Positions 1 to 9,945 of a DNA stretch of 64,000 nucleotides are shown here, in pieces. This DNA is from Hemicordylus capensis (taxonomy: Eukaryota; Chordata; Lepidosauria; Squamata; Cordylidae), in contig NC_069657.1 in the NCBI RefSeq assembly GCF_027244095.1, positions 243,204,674-243,268,673 on the forward strand. Reading direction: 5' to 3'. Numbering within the stretch: the first letter of the stretch is position 1; the number at the start of each line of letters is the position of its first letter. The position numbers were made by a program, and so were the translations under genes. The notes under the pieces were generated by a model. It ran no database searches and was not told the origin of the DNA. It saw only the letters and a program-made list of their open reading frames with translations.

Positions 1-651
1 CTGGACAATCACTGGAACACATTTTGGGAAGAGCACATCAAGCATTCTGGCATATACTTGCCTAACTGATCAGGGAGGAAAGGAGGTAAGGTGGTCTGTG
101 CAACCTTGAGCTTCTCAAAAGTGGAAGGCGACATGTATTCCTTTCCCTTTTGTCTCTTTTCAAATTTAATTGGGTCCCAGAGTAAAACCTAGTCTCATTT
201 TGCTGGAGGAGTTTCAATTATTGGTCCCCGAGGATCTGGACAAGGTGTTAGTCAGGTTTGGCCAATCACCTGCAGGCCCATAGCCAGCCTAAAATCTGGG
301 GCATGAAATCACAAGAGTGGTGGGGGATTAGGTTATTTGGCAACAGCCAAAGAACCAAGGCTGCCCGCCTATCCCCTTTGCAGAGCATCAGCCATGCCTA
401 TGTACATTCTGTACATACAGTCAGTGTCTCTCTTGCAGTGCCCCAGACAAGAGACACACATCCCATCCCCCTAGCCTCTCTCTTTGCTTTGCTAGCAGCA
501 GCCTGCTGCCAGGAGACATCATGGGGGAGGGGGAGGACACACATAGGCACACAGACACACACACCTACTCATACTACCTGTCTCACTTGTAAACACACAC
601 ACACCGTGCATAACTTAATATCAATCAAGTCCAGAAAACAGATCATCGTAT
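1..651. other. intergenic, no gene recognised
   Basis: No coding potential is supported here. The one sizeable open frame (258-659) is a low-complexity translation running into a CA-rich tract at about 538-605. The first 250 bases look like single-copy or very old repeat sequence that I cannot name. Confidence 0.5.
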
Positions 652-897
652 GTACATAGGAACATAGGAAGCTGCCATATACTAAGTCAGACCACTGGTC
701 TATCTAGCTCAGTATTGTCTTCACAGACTGGCAGCAGCTTCTCCAAGGTTGTAGGCAAGAATCTCTCTCAGCCCTATTTTGGAGAAGCCAGGGAGGGAAC
801 TTGGAATCTTCTGCTCTTCCCAGAGCAGCTCCATCCTCTAAGGGGAATATCTTACAGTGGTCACACTTCTAGTCTCCCTTTCATATGCAACCAGGGT
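652..897 (-). mobile_element. tRNA/5S-related SINE (family A), head truncated
   Basis: The stretch matches at least seven other places in this window (7718, 8245, 14878, 15719, 33595, 42293, 47780). Read on the minus strand it ends in repeated TATGTTCC units, a short-repeat tail of the kind carried by SINEs moved by CR1/L2-type LINEs. The 5' head is cut off where the TAA-rich end of the neighbouring LINE begins. Confidence 0.75.
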
Positions 898-3800
898 GGA
901 TTATTAATTATTATTATTGTTTACACAGTCAAACAGGTGTTATTGACTGGTTTGTTTTATCCAGACATCGAGTCATTCCCAAGGACCTGGGATGGCTGAA
1001 TTTTATTATCAGTATTGTTGCTGTTATTATTATAGATATCATTGCAGAATATAGGCTGTTCCCAGTTTGTAATTTTGCTTTTTGGAATTTTGTAAAATTC
1101 CCGGTTTGCTTTTGGTAATTGGCTGATGGTGACTTCTGTGGCCCCTATGATGTTGAGGTGCTCTTCAAGGTCTTTTGGAACTGCACCCAGGGCGCCAATT
1201 ACCACTGGGATTATTTTGGTCTTTTTCTGCCACAGCCTTTCAATTTCAATTTGTAGATCTTTGTATTTGGTGATTTTTTCTATTTCTTTTTCTTCTATTC
1301 TGCTATCCCCTGGTATTGTTATGTCGATTATTTTGACTTGTTTTTCTTTCTTCTCAACTAGTTATGTCTGGTGTATTGTGTGGCAGATGTTTGTCTGTTT
1401 GTAGTTGGAAGTCCCATAATATTTTTACATCTTCATTTTCTTCAACTTTTTCAATATTATGGTCCCACCAATTTTTGGCTACAGGTAGCTTGTATTTTTT
1501 GCAGATAATTCCAGTGCATCATCCCTGCTACCTTGTCATGCCTTTGTTTGTAGTCAGTCTGTGCGATCTTTTTACAACAGCTGATTAGGTGGTCCACGGT
1601 TTCATCTGCTTCTTTACAAAGGCGGCACTTGCAGTTTATGGTGGATTTTTCTACTTTTGCTCTTATTGCATTTGTTCTTAGTGTCTGTTCTTGTGCAGCC
1701 AGTATTAAACCCTCTGTTTCTTTCTTCAAGTTGCCATTCTTAAGCCATTGCCAGGTCTTGGTGATGTCTGATTTTCCACTTATATTGTGCAAATATTGAC
1801 CATGCAAGGGCTTATTTTTCCATTGTTCTGCTCTGTTCTTGACTTGTTCTTTCTTGTAGGCCTCTGTTTTTTTCATTGGTGTTGAATAGTTTCGCATTAT
1901 TGACCATTTTAAGTGTATCTTCTTCACTGTCCTTGATATATTCTTCAAGGCCTCTTTTCTCCTCCTCTGCTGTTTGATGGACTTGCAGCATTCCTCTTCC
2001 ACCTGAGCTACGAGGGAGGTATAGCCTATCGACATCACTGTGGGGGTACAGAGCATGATTGATGGTCATGATTTTCCTGGTCTTACGATCCAGCGTCTCT
2101 AGCTCTGCCTGGGTCCAGTCTATTATCCCTGCAGTGTATCTGATAACAGGTATAGCCCAGGTGTTTATGGCTTGTATGGTGTTCCCGCCATTGAGTTTGG
2201 ACTTGAGGATTTTTCTAACTCTCCTGATGTATTCACTTCCCATTTTTCTTTTAACTTCAGTGTGTGCAATGTTATCTGCCTGGAGAATGCCCAAGTATTT
2301 GTAATGTTCTTTCTCTTCCAGGTTCTTGATCTTGCTTCCACTGGGCAGTTCTATTCCTTCTGTTTTTCTTATTTTCCCTCTGTTCATTATTAATGCAGCA
2401 CACTTGTCTAGTCCAAACTCCATTGCTATATCGCTACTGAATATACGGACAGAGTTTAACAGTGATTCGATTTCTGGTAGGGACTTTCCATACAACTTCA
2501 GATCATCCATGTACAGCAGATGGTTGATTTGACTTGATGTTTTAGATGTTTGGTATCCGAGGCCTGTTTTGTTTAGTATTTGTGAAAGTGGGGTCCTGGC
2601 GATTACAAACAACAGAGGGGATAGTGAGTCCCCTTGGAAAATGCCTCTTCTAATGCTAACCTGTCCAAGTGTCTTGCCATTGATTGTTAACTGTGTACTC
2701 CACATGCTCATTGCTTTTTTAATAAATATCTGAGTGTTTTTGCTGACACCAGTTGTTTCTAAACATTTGAGTATCCATGTGTGAGGCAATGAATCAAAGG
2801 CTTTCTTGTAGTCAATCCATGCAACACTTAGATTGGTTTTTCTTCTCTTGCAATTTTCTAAAATCATTTTCTCAATCAGCAGCTGGTCTTTTGTGCCTCT
2901 GGTGTTCGGGCAATTTCCTTTCTGTTCAACTGGAAGCTTTTTGTTAGTTAATAAGTGTTGCATCACTTCATCTGCTATTATTCCAGTTAATAATTTGAAC
3001 ATAGTTGGCAGACAGGTTATTGGTCTAGAATTACTTGGAACTGCACCTTTTGCTGGGTCTTTCATGATGAGATGAGTTTTCCCAGTTGTTAGCCATTGTT
3101 CAATATCACCTCTTTGCAAAATGTGATTGAACTGTTTTGATAGTTGTTTATGAAGGCTTGTTAGGTGTTTAAGCCAAAAGCCATGCAGTTCATCGTCGCC
3201 TGGAGCAGTCCAATTTTTAATTTTCTTTGCTCTTTCACTTATTAATTCTGGTGTTATTATTAGATCTTGCATTTGTTGGTTACATTTTTCGACCTCTTTC
3301 ACCCAGCTTGCTTTTTTATTATAATCTATTGGATTGTCCCATACTTTCCCACAGAATTGCACTGTTTCTTCTTTATTTGGTGTTTCTAGGTTTCTTGCAG
3401 TTTCTCCTTCTGTGCTTTGGTAGAAACGTCTCTGATTCGACTGGAATTGGAGATTCTGCCTGTGTTGTGCAGTTCTGGCTTCATATCTGCTAATCTTCTT
3501 TGACACTGCTGTTATTTGCTGCTTTATTATTTCCAGGACTTCTCTAATTTTCCTTGAATCTAGGTGGTATTTTTGGATCAGATACTGTTTGGTGTTTTCA
3601 TTCTTCAGCTTCTTGTCTTTCATATCTTTCAATTTACTAGCATCTGATCTAAGCCTGGAAATTTTATTTTCTAATCTAATCTTCCATTTAGGTGATATAC
3701 TACTTTCTTTTTTTACAGGTCCATTGATCTTATATCCGAGCTCTTGTGTTGTTATTGTTGCTGCACTGTACATTAGTTGGTTTGTTTCTTGCAAATTCTT

Positions 3801-4648
3801 GGTTGTTATTTCTGCAAGTGCAGCATTGACATCTTTTAATACCTGAGCAAGTTCTTTTTTGGCAACTGTTTTTAGAGCTGGAAGTCAAACCCTGGTGGTT
3901 GTTTGGTTCATGTGCTCAGTTATTTTTGGCTTTAGTTCTTGTTGCTTTTCTGTTAAACGGCATTTGGGTTTTTGAGGTGAAGGCAAAGGGGAGGTTGCCT
4001 GGTTTTGATTTTGAAACAGTTCAGCAACAGTGGTATCCTCTATTTCCAACACCTCCTCCACCTGCACCTGAGCAACTGCTTCAGCTGGTGGAAATTCTTC
4101 TTCCATATCTTGAGCCTGTGTTGCTCTTTGCAATTCTTCCAGCTCAACTCCTGTGAACACTTTATTTCTTATTATGAATCTTCTCTGGTCTGCTAGCCTT
4201 TGTTCTGTTATTTCTATGTCTGGATGCTTCTCTTTCCAAATTTGGTACATTCTTTTTAAATAACCTCTTCTAGTTGGTCTAGACTTGTAATAGCAGGTCA
4301 TTATTTCCTTGTTGGCATTTTTTGTTTTTTGTTTTTCAGTTAAGCAACATTTCTTCCAGTAACTTTGCTGTCTTCAGCCCTGGTTGCTCAACTGAAGATC
4401 CTGAATCCTGTTGCCCACTTGCCACCAGACTCCAGCACCTGGTGTGGTCCTTGTTGACCCGGACGATGACCGATCCGGTATAGATTTATTAAAGTTACGT
4501 CTCACCATATTGTTGATGGGAGAGGCACTCTTTGTCTGGCTCCTCTGGTGAGACCTGTCCAGTATGGTTGGACCTCTGGCATAGCTCTCACCTTCCTCAG
4601 AGCACGCAAGCCCCACAACCACGCCAAGGTAGTGCCTCACTGGGGGTA

Positions 4649-4649
<1 letters not shown>
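898..4649 (-). mobile_element. R4/Dong-type non-LTR retrotransposon, near full length, dead
   Basis: A minus-strand LINE of about 3.7 kb. In coding order the pieces are an N-terminal segment (4640-4374), a segment rich in basic and acidic residues (4301-3885), a long reverse transcriptase frame (3794-1812), an overlapping frame with a CCHC-like cluster (2056-1457) and a C-terminal piece (1205-957). The order reverse transcriptase, CCHC, then restriction-like endonuclease is that of the R2/R4 group. TTA/TAA runs lie at both ends, and Dong/R4 elements are known to insert into TAA repeats. Frameshifts separate the frames, for example between 3885 and 3794, near 1850 and near 1510, so it cannot make one protein. 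Clade assignment rests on motifs only. Confidence 0.85.
1812..3794 (-). pseudogene. reverse transcriptase frame of the R4-type LINE
   Basis: This 660-codon open frame holds the catalytic core of a non-LTR reverse transcriptase, which would copy LINE RNA at a nicked chromosomal target. Motif A is WIDYKKAFDSLPH with its Asp near residue 328. Motif B' begins QGDSLSPLLF near residue 387. Motif C is YMDD near residues 428-431. The block IRYTAGIIDWTQAELETLDR downstream is typical of the thumb region in the R2/R4 group. The core is intact, but the frame is cut off from the upstream part and from the C-terminal endonuclease by frameshifts. The truncated copy at 23050-25208 is close to it in sequence, so both are recent relative to most repeats here. 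Confidence 0.85.

Positions 4650-4685
<36 letters not shown>
4650..4685. repeat. (TTA)n microsatellite
   Basis: A near-perfect run of TTA units of about 36 bases. It separates the 5' end of the near-full-length R4-type LINE from the 3' end of a second, truncated copy. This is as expected if both targeted the same TAA-type repeat. Confidence 0.9.
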
Positions 4686-5015
4686 TCTTGTTTACACAGT
4701 TAGACAGGTGTTATTGACTAGTTTGTTTTATCCAGACATCGAGTCATTCCCAAGGAACTGGGATGGCTGAATTTTATTATCAATGTTGTTGTTATTATTA
4801 TAGATATCATTGCAAAATATAGGCTGTTCCCAGTAAAGTTGCTTGGAAATTGCACCTAGGGCGCCAATTACTACTGGGATTATTTTGGTCTTCTTCTGCC
4901 GCAGCCTTTCAATTTCAGTTTGTAGATCTTTGTATTTTGTTATTTTTTCTATTTATTTTTCTTCTATTCTGCTATAGAAGAAAAAGAAATGGAAAAAATA
5001 ACAAAATACAAAGAT
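4686..5015 (-). mobile_element. R4-type LINE, 5'-truncated and inverted copy
   Basis: The first 290 bases repeat the 3' end of the LINE at 898-4649. At about 4974 the copy stops matching forward and turns back: 4974-5015 is the near-perfect reverse complement of 4925-4967. This fold-back is the mark of a 5' inversion made during insertion. A short GAT run follows. Confidence 0.8.
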
Positions 5016-5024
5016 GATGATGAT

Positions 5025-5170
5025 AGTTTTATTTTTTATAATTGTGTTTCTGGGTGGTTTACAATACAAAATAACAGAAAAGTTAATACATTAGTTAAAA
5101 CAAGTAAATGACAACAACAACAACAATTAAAACCTTCATTGTAAAAAATGACAGCAAAAAGTTAAAACAC
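5025..5170. repeat. interspersed repeat, LINE-tail-like
   Basis: An AT-rich segment with the block GGGTGGTTTACAATACAAAA followed by A-rich and CAA-rich sequence. A similar block occurs at 17140-17260. It resembles the 3' end of a LINE or LINE-dependent SINE, but I cannot name the family. Confidence 0.45.
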
Positions 5171-5645
5171 AGATTACGCAGAGAGGTTATCCTTTGCAAG
5201 GTTATCCTCTGTGTTCCAATCATCCTGCAGAAGCAGTTAATGGTTCACTTTTGAAAATAAAAGGAGCAAGACTGCAAACATGACTGCTCAACATTTTGAA
5301 TAAGCCAATGGGCACTATTACCATTCTCCTCTGCTCTAAACTCTCGACCACAGCTGCCTCCTCTTCCTCATCTGCTGGAACTTCCCCATCCATGGCTTAT
5401 TTCTCTATCCCCTCACTTCTCTCTGGTCTCTTTGTTTTCTGAACTCTCTTTTCCAAGACTTTTCTTCTTTCCTCCCACTGTCTCCCACAAAGTTGTGTCT
5501 GAATTTCCTTCCAGCACGATATTGATTGCCTAGCTGAAGGGGTTTGAGTGTATGGCCAACCCAGAACAGGACAGCAGTGGCAGCAAACTATCGTAGCTCT
5601 GGGCCCTTTCCGTGGACATTGCTAGAAAGCCTGGAAACAGTAGGG
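5171..5645. other. no feature recognised
   Basis: No open frame of note and no match to the other repeats in the window. Confidence 0.4.
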
Positions 5646-5906
5646 TATATTATTACTATTTATTCGATTTCTATACCACCCTTCCAAAAATGGCTCTAGG
5701 CGGTTTACACAGAGAAATAATAAATAAGATGGATTCCTGTCCCCAAAGGGCTCACAATCTAAAAAGAAACATCAGATAGACCCCAGCAACAGTCCCTGGA
5801 GGTACTGTGCTGGGGGTGGATAGGGCCAGTTACTCTCCCCCTGCTAAATAAAGAGAATTACCATGTTAAAAGGTGCCTCTTCGCCAAGTTAGCAGGGTTC
5901 TGCAAA
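5646..5906 (-). repeat. interspersed repeat family B
   Basis: Shares the block ACCGCCCTTCCAAAAATGG (one base differs here), GGTTTACACAGAGAAATAAT and CCCCAAAGGGCTCACAATCT with copies at 25481, 30884, 43757 and 54400. An ATTT-rich stretch at the low-coordinate end would be the 3' tail if it is a minus-strand retroposon. Class not determined. Confidence 0.7.
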
Positions 5907-6119
5907 CCTGCACAAGGCACAACTTTGCAAGTTCAACCCTGAAAAATTAACTTAGGGGAATGGGAGGCCAGACCTTGGGAGGCACTCAGGGTGCTATTTA
6001 TTCTAGGGCTGTCCCTGCTCACATCTCTAGCAAATGTTTGTGTAGTTCCTCTTGGTAGGCAAATTTATTTCATGTACAATGGAAGCAAGCGTCAGTTCTA
6101 AAGAACCACCCCACGTCAT

Positions 6120-7265
6120 CAATGTGGGCACTTAATGCCTTTTCTCTCCTGATTCATCGACTTAATGCGAACAATGTGAGCCGACGTATTCGGGCGTACG
6201 TGTCCGTCTCTCGCGTTCTGTCAGCAGGCGGGACGGAGGCGCCGTGTCTTTCGCCGCTTCTACTACGTGTGCAATGGGCTTTGGCGAATGGAACGCCGCG
6301 ACTTGTGCTCGCCGCCCTCCGCCCAGCCTGGTTGTCACCTCAGGCAAGGGGAAGCCGGATGCCGGAACCCATGCGCATGTATGCGGTGCAGTCCCTGAAC
6401 ACGTCAGAGTTAGGCGGGTGACTCCGGGGTGGGGTGGGGTGGGGTGGGAGTATGTATGTGTGTGCCCTGCTGAATCACACTGGCCGTCGCTGCGCCTCTA
6501 GCGCCATCCCTGGCTTTCGCCTGACTGATTCATCTCCCTCCTTACAGGCTGGCTTGTTGACTTGCTGCTGCGTGCCAATAATCCCACCATGGAGTCCGGT
6601 TGGATGGAAGCCCTGAACGGCGGCCGTTCTCTTGGAATGGCGTCTCCCCCACCCTTCGACAGAAAGCGGCCGAGGGGTTCCCGAAGGCTGCTGCGTGCCC
6701 GAGACCAGGAAACGCCCTTTTGAACGACCGACTCGCCCCCTCCTTTTTCCTGACAGCCCTCCGTCCGCACCACAGGTGGACTGAGTAGCAACGCGAAGAT
6801 GGGGGAGGCGAAAGAGCAGCATTATTATGTGACGCATGTGCTACTACTTGCCTCCTCCACTTTAATGCCACGCTGCGCGAGGCCGGGGTGGGGGGGCGGC
6901 CGTCTCTCCCTTAATCAATGAATGGAAACAGAACACTTCCTTCTACCTCTTGAGTGGCCGCTTCAGGCGGGTCACGTGGGAGGACCGTGGGGAAGGGGAG
7001 ATGAAGAGGAAATCTCCCCGCGCTCTTCTTCTGCCCCCCAGACGCAACCCTGACGTTCGTTTCGAACGTATAATTGTGAACGTATCAAAGCCGGACAATA
7101 CAAAGCAGACTCTATGCGATGTTGTCTCTTTGGGGAGGCGAGGAAGAGACTGGCCGAGAAAAAGAGGGTGGCACGTGGTCGGTGTGCTTGCGGAGACGAA
7201 AAGCAAACGTCAGTGGAGGGATGTAAATGTAAACCTTCTAGGAGGGAGTAAACACTGAGGAGTGT
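6120..7265. promoter_or_regulatory. isolated CpG-rich block, possible promoter or enhancer
   Basis: CpG dinucleotides are much denser here than in the flanks, and I see no repeat similarity. The block has two CACGTG E-boxes (6973-6978 and 7172-7177), a five-fold G-run at 6426-6448, and near its right end a GTAAACA forkhead-type site inside GAGTAAACACTG (about 7247-7258). Several overlapping open frames exist on both strands, but none looks like a known protein. They are what GC-rich DNA gives by chance. It lies about 11 kb upstream of the IRS2 start. It may be a distal regulatory element or the promoter of a noncoding transcript. CpG density was judged by eye. Confidence 0.5.
6426..6448 (+). 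other. G-quadruplex-type run
   Basis: Four GGGG runs and one GGG run, each separated by a single T, satisfy the usual G4 pattern with one-base loops. It sits inside the isolated CpG-rich block. Confidence 0.8.
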
Positions 7266-7373
7266 GTGAATCGGTGAACGTGACTCCATTTTGAATATGG
7301 AACACCTGCTCAGCCACACTGTCCTCTTTTCTCTGCGCCCCCCCCACCCGCCACCTTTCTTCACAACTCTTCA

Positions 7374-7560
7374 CAGGGGCTTAGCAAGGTTGGAGTGGGC
7401 CCAGACTAGACAAGATTTTAAAATGGCTCCCCCCTCAGTGAAGCTCAGCTCATGAAGTAAAGAAATCTTAAATGAGGCTGAATAGTGGTAACAAAAAGCA
7501 TAGTAAAATTTTATACACACACACACACCCCTATGTGCCCAAAATACAGCCCTGCCCCAT
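7374..7560 (+). mobile_element. hAT-type MITE (CAGGGGCGTA family), one end only
   Basis: Begins CAGGGGCTTAGCAAGG and runs parallel to the first part of the complete copy at 12070-12512, including the segment around GAAGCTCAGCTCATGAAGTA. The right terminal repeat is not recognisable, so the end is approximate. Confidence 0.7.
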
Positions 7561-7717
7561 AGCCCCAATGCAAAAAAAGGGGGGGGGGAGAAATGACCAC
7601 TTTATATTGGTATTTTTAAATGACTTTTCATTGTTTTCTGTACAAACATGCAAGCTGTAGAAAAACCTCTTTAAAAAAGGAACCTAACCCTGTCCACAAA
7701 GTATACTGAACGTCTGG

Positions 7718-7935
7718 ACTACATTGGCACCCACCCAGCCACAGTGGCCAGTAATCGGGAATAATGGAAATTGTCCAACCTGGTCTACACTGACTGGCAT
7801 CAGCACTCCAGGGTTTCAGGTGGGAGCTTTTCCTAGCCCTTCCTGGAGATGTCAGGGATTGAATCTGGGACCTTCCGCGTGCAAGGATTCAGACGCTCTT
7901 ACACAGTTATTATGGCCCCATATTCCTTATGGGGA
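7718..7935 (-). mobile_element. tRNA-derived SINE (family A relative)
   Basis: The high-coordinate end, read on the minus strand, is a decayed tRNA-like head with a B-box-like GGTCCCAGATTCAATCCC. The body matches family A (CTGGTCTACACTGACTGGCA). It is a degenerate, old copy. Confidence 0.65.
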
Positions 7936-8245
7936 GTGATTGATTAAGTGCTGTCAAGTTGGTGTCGACTCTTAGCGACCACATAGATCAGGGATTCTCA
8001 ACATTGGATCCTCAGATGTTATTGGACTTCAGCTCCCATAATTCCCATCCCCAGTGGGGTTGGGGATTATGGGAGTTGAAGTCCAATAACATCTGGGGAC
8101 CCAACGTTGAGAATCCCTGACATAGATAGATTCTCTCCAGGATGATCTGTCTGCAACTTGGCCTTTAAGGTCTCTCAGTGGTGCATTCATTGCTGTCATA
8201 ACCAAGTCCATCCACCTTGCTGGTGGTCGTCCTCTTCTCTTTCCT
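7936..8245 (-). mobile_element. BovB/RTE LINE 3' end fragment, split by a MITE
   Basis: A minus-strand reading gives MTAMNAPLRDLKGQVADRSSWRESIYV, close to the C-terminal end of BovB-type RTE proteins (known pattern: DREAWR followed by KSR). A hAT miniature element sits inside it at 7989-8119. Only the extreme 3' end is present, as usual for BovB copies. Confidence 0.7.
7989..8119. mobile_element. hAT-type MITE, 131 bp, inside BovB
   Basis: Terminal inverted repeats CAGGGATTCTCAAC and GTTGAGAATCCCTG, with an exact 8-bp target duplication ACATAGAT at 7981-7988 and 8120-8127. The whole element is close to one long hairpin. The same family occurs at 29544-30532. Confidence 0.92.
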
Positions 8246-8375
8246 TCAACTTTCCCCTAAGGGGAGTAGCTCACATATCCCATTCAAATGCAAGCCACGG
8301 TGTAACCTACTTAGGAAAGGGACATTTCATGCTCACTTCCACAAGACCAGCTCTCCTACTGAGAGGTCATCATGT
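8245..8375 (-). mobile_element. family A SINE head fragment (5S-like part)
   Basis: Contains the segments that form the 5S-like head of the better copy at 42293: CTCACATATCCCATTCAAATG, then CATGCTCACTTCCACAAGAC. The body and tail are absent. Confidence 0.5.
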
Positions 8376-8657
8376 CCACCCCATTCAACTCATAATGGAT
8401 TACAGAAACCAAATACAGAATAATTACCACTACAAATATTTATACTGCTTATCAACAGCAGTTCTCAAAGCATTTACATAGAGTCCCCAGCCCAACCAAT
8501 CCCAAAGCAGCAATTAACCTTCACTGGCCCAACCACCCCACTCTCCACTTAGAAATATAGGGGAATTTCACAAAGCAGCTCGGAGGTACAGAAACAAGCA
8601 AAACTCCCCCACAGCCACAGCCCAAAGCAGGTGTTAACTAATTGTCCCTCTGCCTAC

Positions 8658-8893
8658 ACATAAAGTAAAAGTAAAGCTGTGCAGTTGAGTCAGTCGACTC
8701 CTGGCAACCACAGAGCCCTGTGGTTTTCTTTGGCAGAATACAGGAGAGGTTTACCATTGCCATCTCCTGGGCAGTATGAGATGATGATACCTTTCAGCAC
8801 CTTCCTATATCGCTGTGGCCCGATATGGGTGTTTTGAACCAGCAACCTCTTGCTCCCTAGGCAAGTTACTTCCCCGCTGTGCCATTAGGTGGC
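8658..8893 (-). mobile_element. tRNA-derived SINE with BovB-like tail
   Basis: On the minus strand the head at about 8893-8830 reads CCACCTAATGGCACAGCGGG and carries a B-box-like GGTTCAAAACACC. The rest runs through GGTAAACCTCTCCTGTATTC to ACCACAGGGCTCTGTGGTTG, the 3' region such SINEs share with BovB. Confidence 0.75.
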
Positions 8894-9522
8894 TACACAT
8901 ACTCCCCAAATATTTGCCGATCTCAGAAGGAGAGAAGACAGCAGAAGGAAGCACTTGCTTTGCAACGACACCACGGAAGAAAGAAGCAGTAACTTGGTGG
9001 AGGCACACTAGCAGAAGCATCAGACTCAGTTGGTGGCAACAGCATTACTTTGGAATTAGGGGGTGCTTTAATTTCCAGCCAGACCAGAAACAGGCTCGTC
9101 TTCATACAAAATACTGGCATTAGGCAGTTATCTTCTAGGAAGGGGATTGGCTTGACCATCACTGTTATAGATGTTCCCATGATGGAGACAATGGAGGAGT
9201 TGGTGACCAATAAGAATAACAAAAAATACTTCTAGAAGGTACTATAATGGATACACATTATAGTTGGAGTTGGAGGCTGACAAAGACCCTCGAATCTCCT
9301 GGGGCAATAGAGTGGACCCAAGAGGGAAACTGGGCCATTAGATATTATTAAGCTAGAGTCCCTCCTTGTTACTAGAGCAGTTTTCAGAAGCCATTAGGAT
9401 TAGGAACAGGAGCGTTTTAAACAATATATACTGAAATTTATCAGGATACCAAATAGCCAAATCTGTGTAGGCTCAGACACACCATGAACATACACAGAGA
9501 CCTGTAGTGACTACTGCTACTA
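8894..9522. other. no feature recognised
   Basis: Ordinary sequence with no repeat or frame I can support. Confidence 0.4.
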
Positions 9523-9945
9523 TTAATTGATTAATTAATTTTACATTCCTATCTCACTCATCCTCCAAGGAGCCCAGAGCAGTGTATATGGTTAGGTTTA
9601 TCCTCACAACAGCCCTGTGAGGTAGGTTAGGCTGAGAGATACCACTGTTCCTTCTAAGAAGTGTGAATGTTCACAAGTTTTTGGATGTCCGCTCAGTTCA
9701 TTTTAGATCCTGCTCAGGTTGAATCAGGAAGGCCCCATGCTGAATGCATGTGTGTGCACACTGCCTTGATACAGCCACCCAGAACAAAACTCATTCCACA
9801 CAGAGATGGGGGGGAAATTAGAGGGACCACTGTACATGACTGGCCCAGAGTCACCCAGTGAGCTTCATGGCTGAATGGGGATTTGAACTCAGGTCTTCCC
9901 GGTCCTAGACCAACACACTTACCACTATGCTCTTAATTTATGTTT
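9523..9945 (-). mobile_element. Sauria SINE, interrupted by a MITE
   Basis: The minus strand carries the tRNA-like head (high end, with GAGTTCAAATCCCCATTCAG) and the BovB-like tail (CTCCTTGGAGGATGAG, low end). Its middle is interrupted at about 9643-9834 by unrelated sequence. Confidence 0.8.
9643..9834. mobile_element. MITE (family E) inside the Sauria SINE
   Basis: Ends CACTGTTCCTTCTAAG and TTAGAGGGACCACTG are inverted repeats of each other. The interior matches, in reverse orientation, the segment at 41869-42053. The target duplication is not clear. Confidence 0.65.

Noticed and set aside
258-659. 133-codon open frame
   Set aside because: His/Thr-rich translation of a CA-rich tract, with no family resemblance and no splice or promoter context.
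6475-6871. Overlapping minus-strand frames in the CpG-rich block
   Set aside because: Several frames are open at once, as expected by chance in GC-rich DNA. None resembles a known protein.
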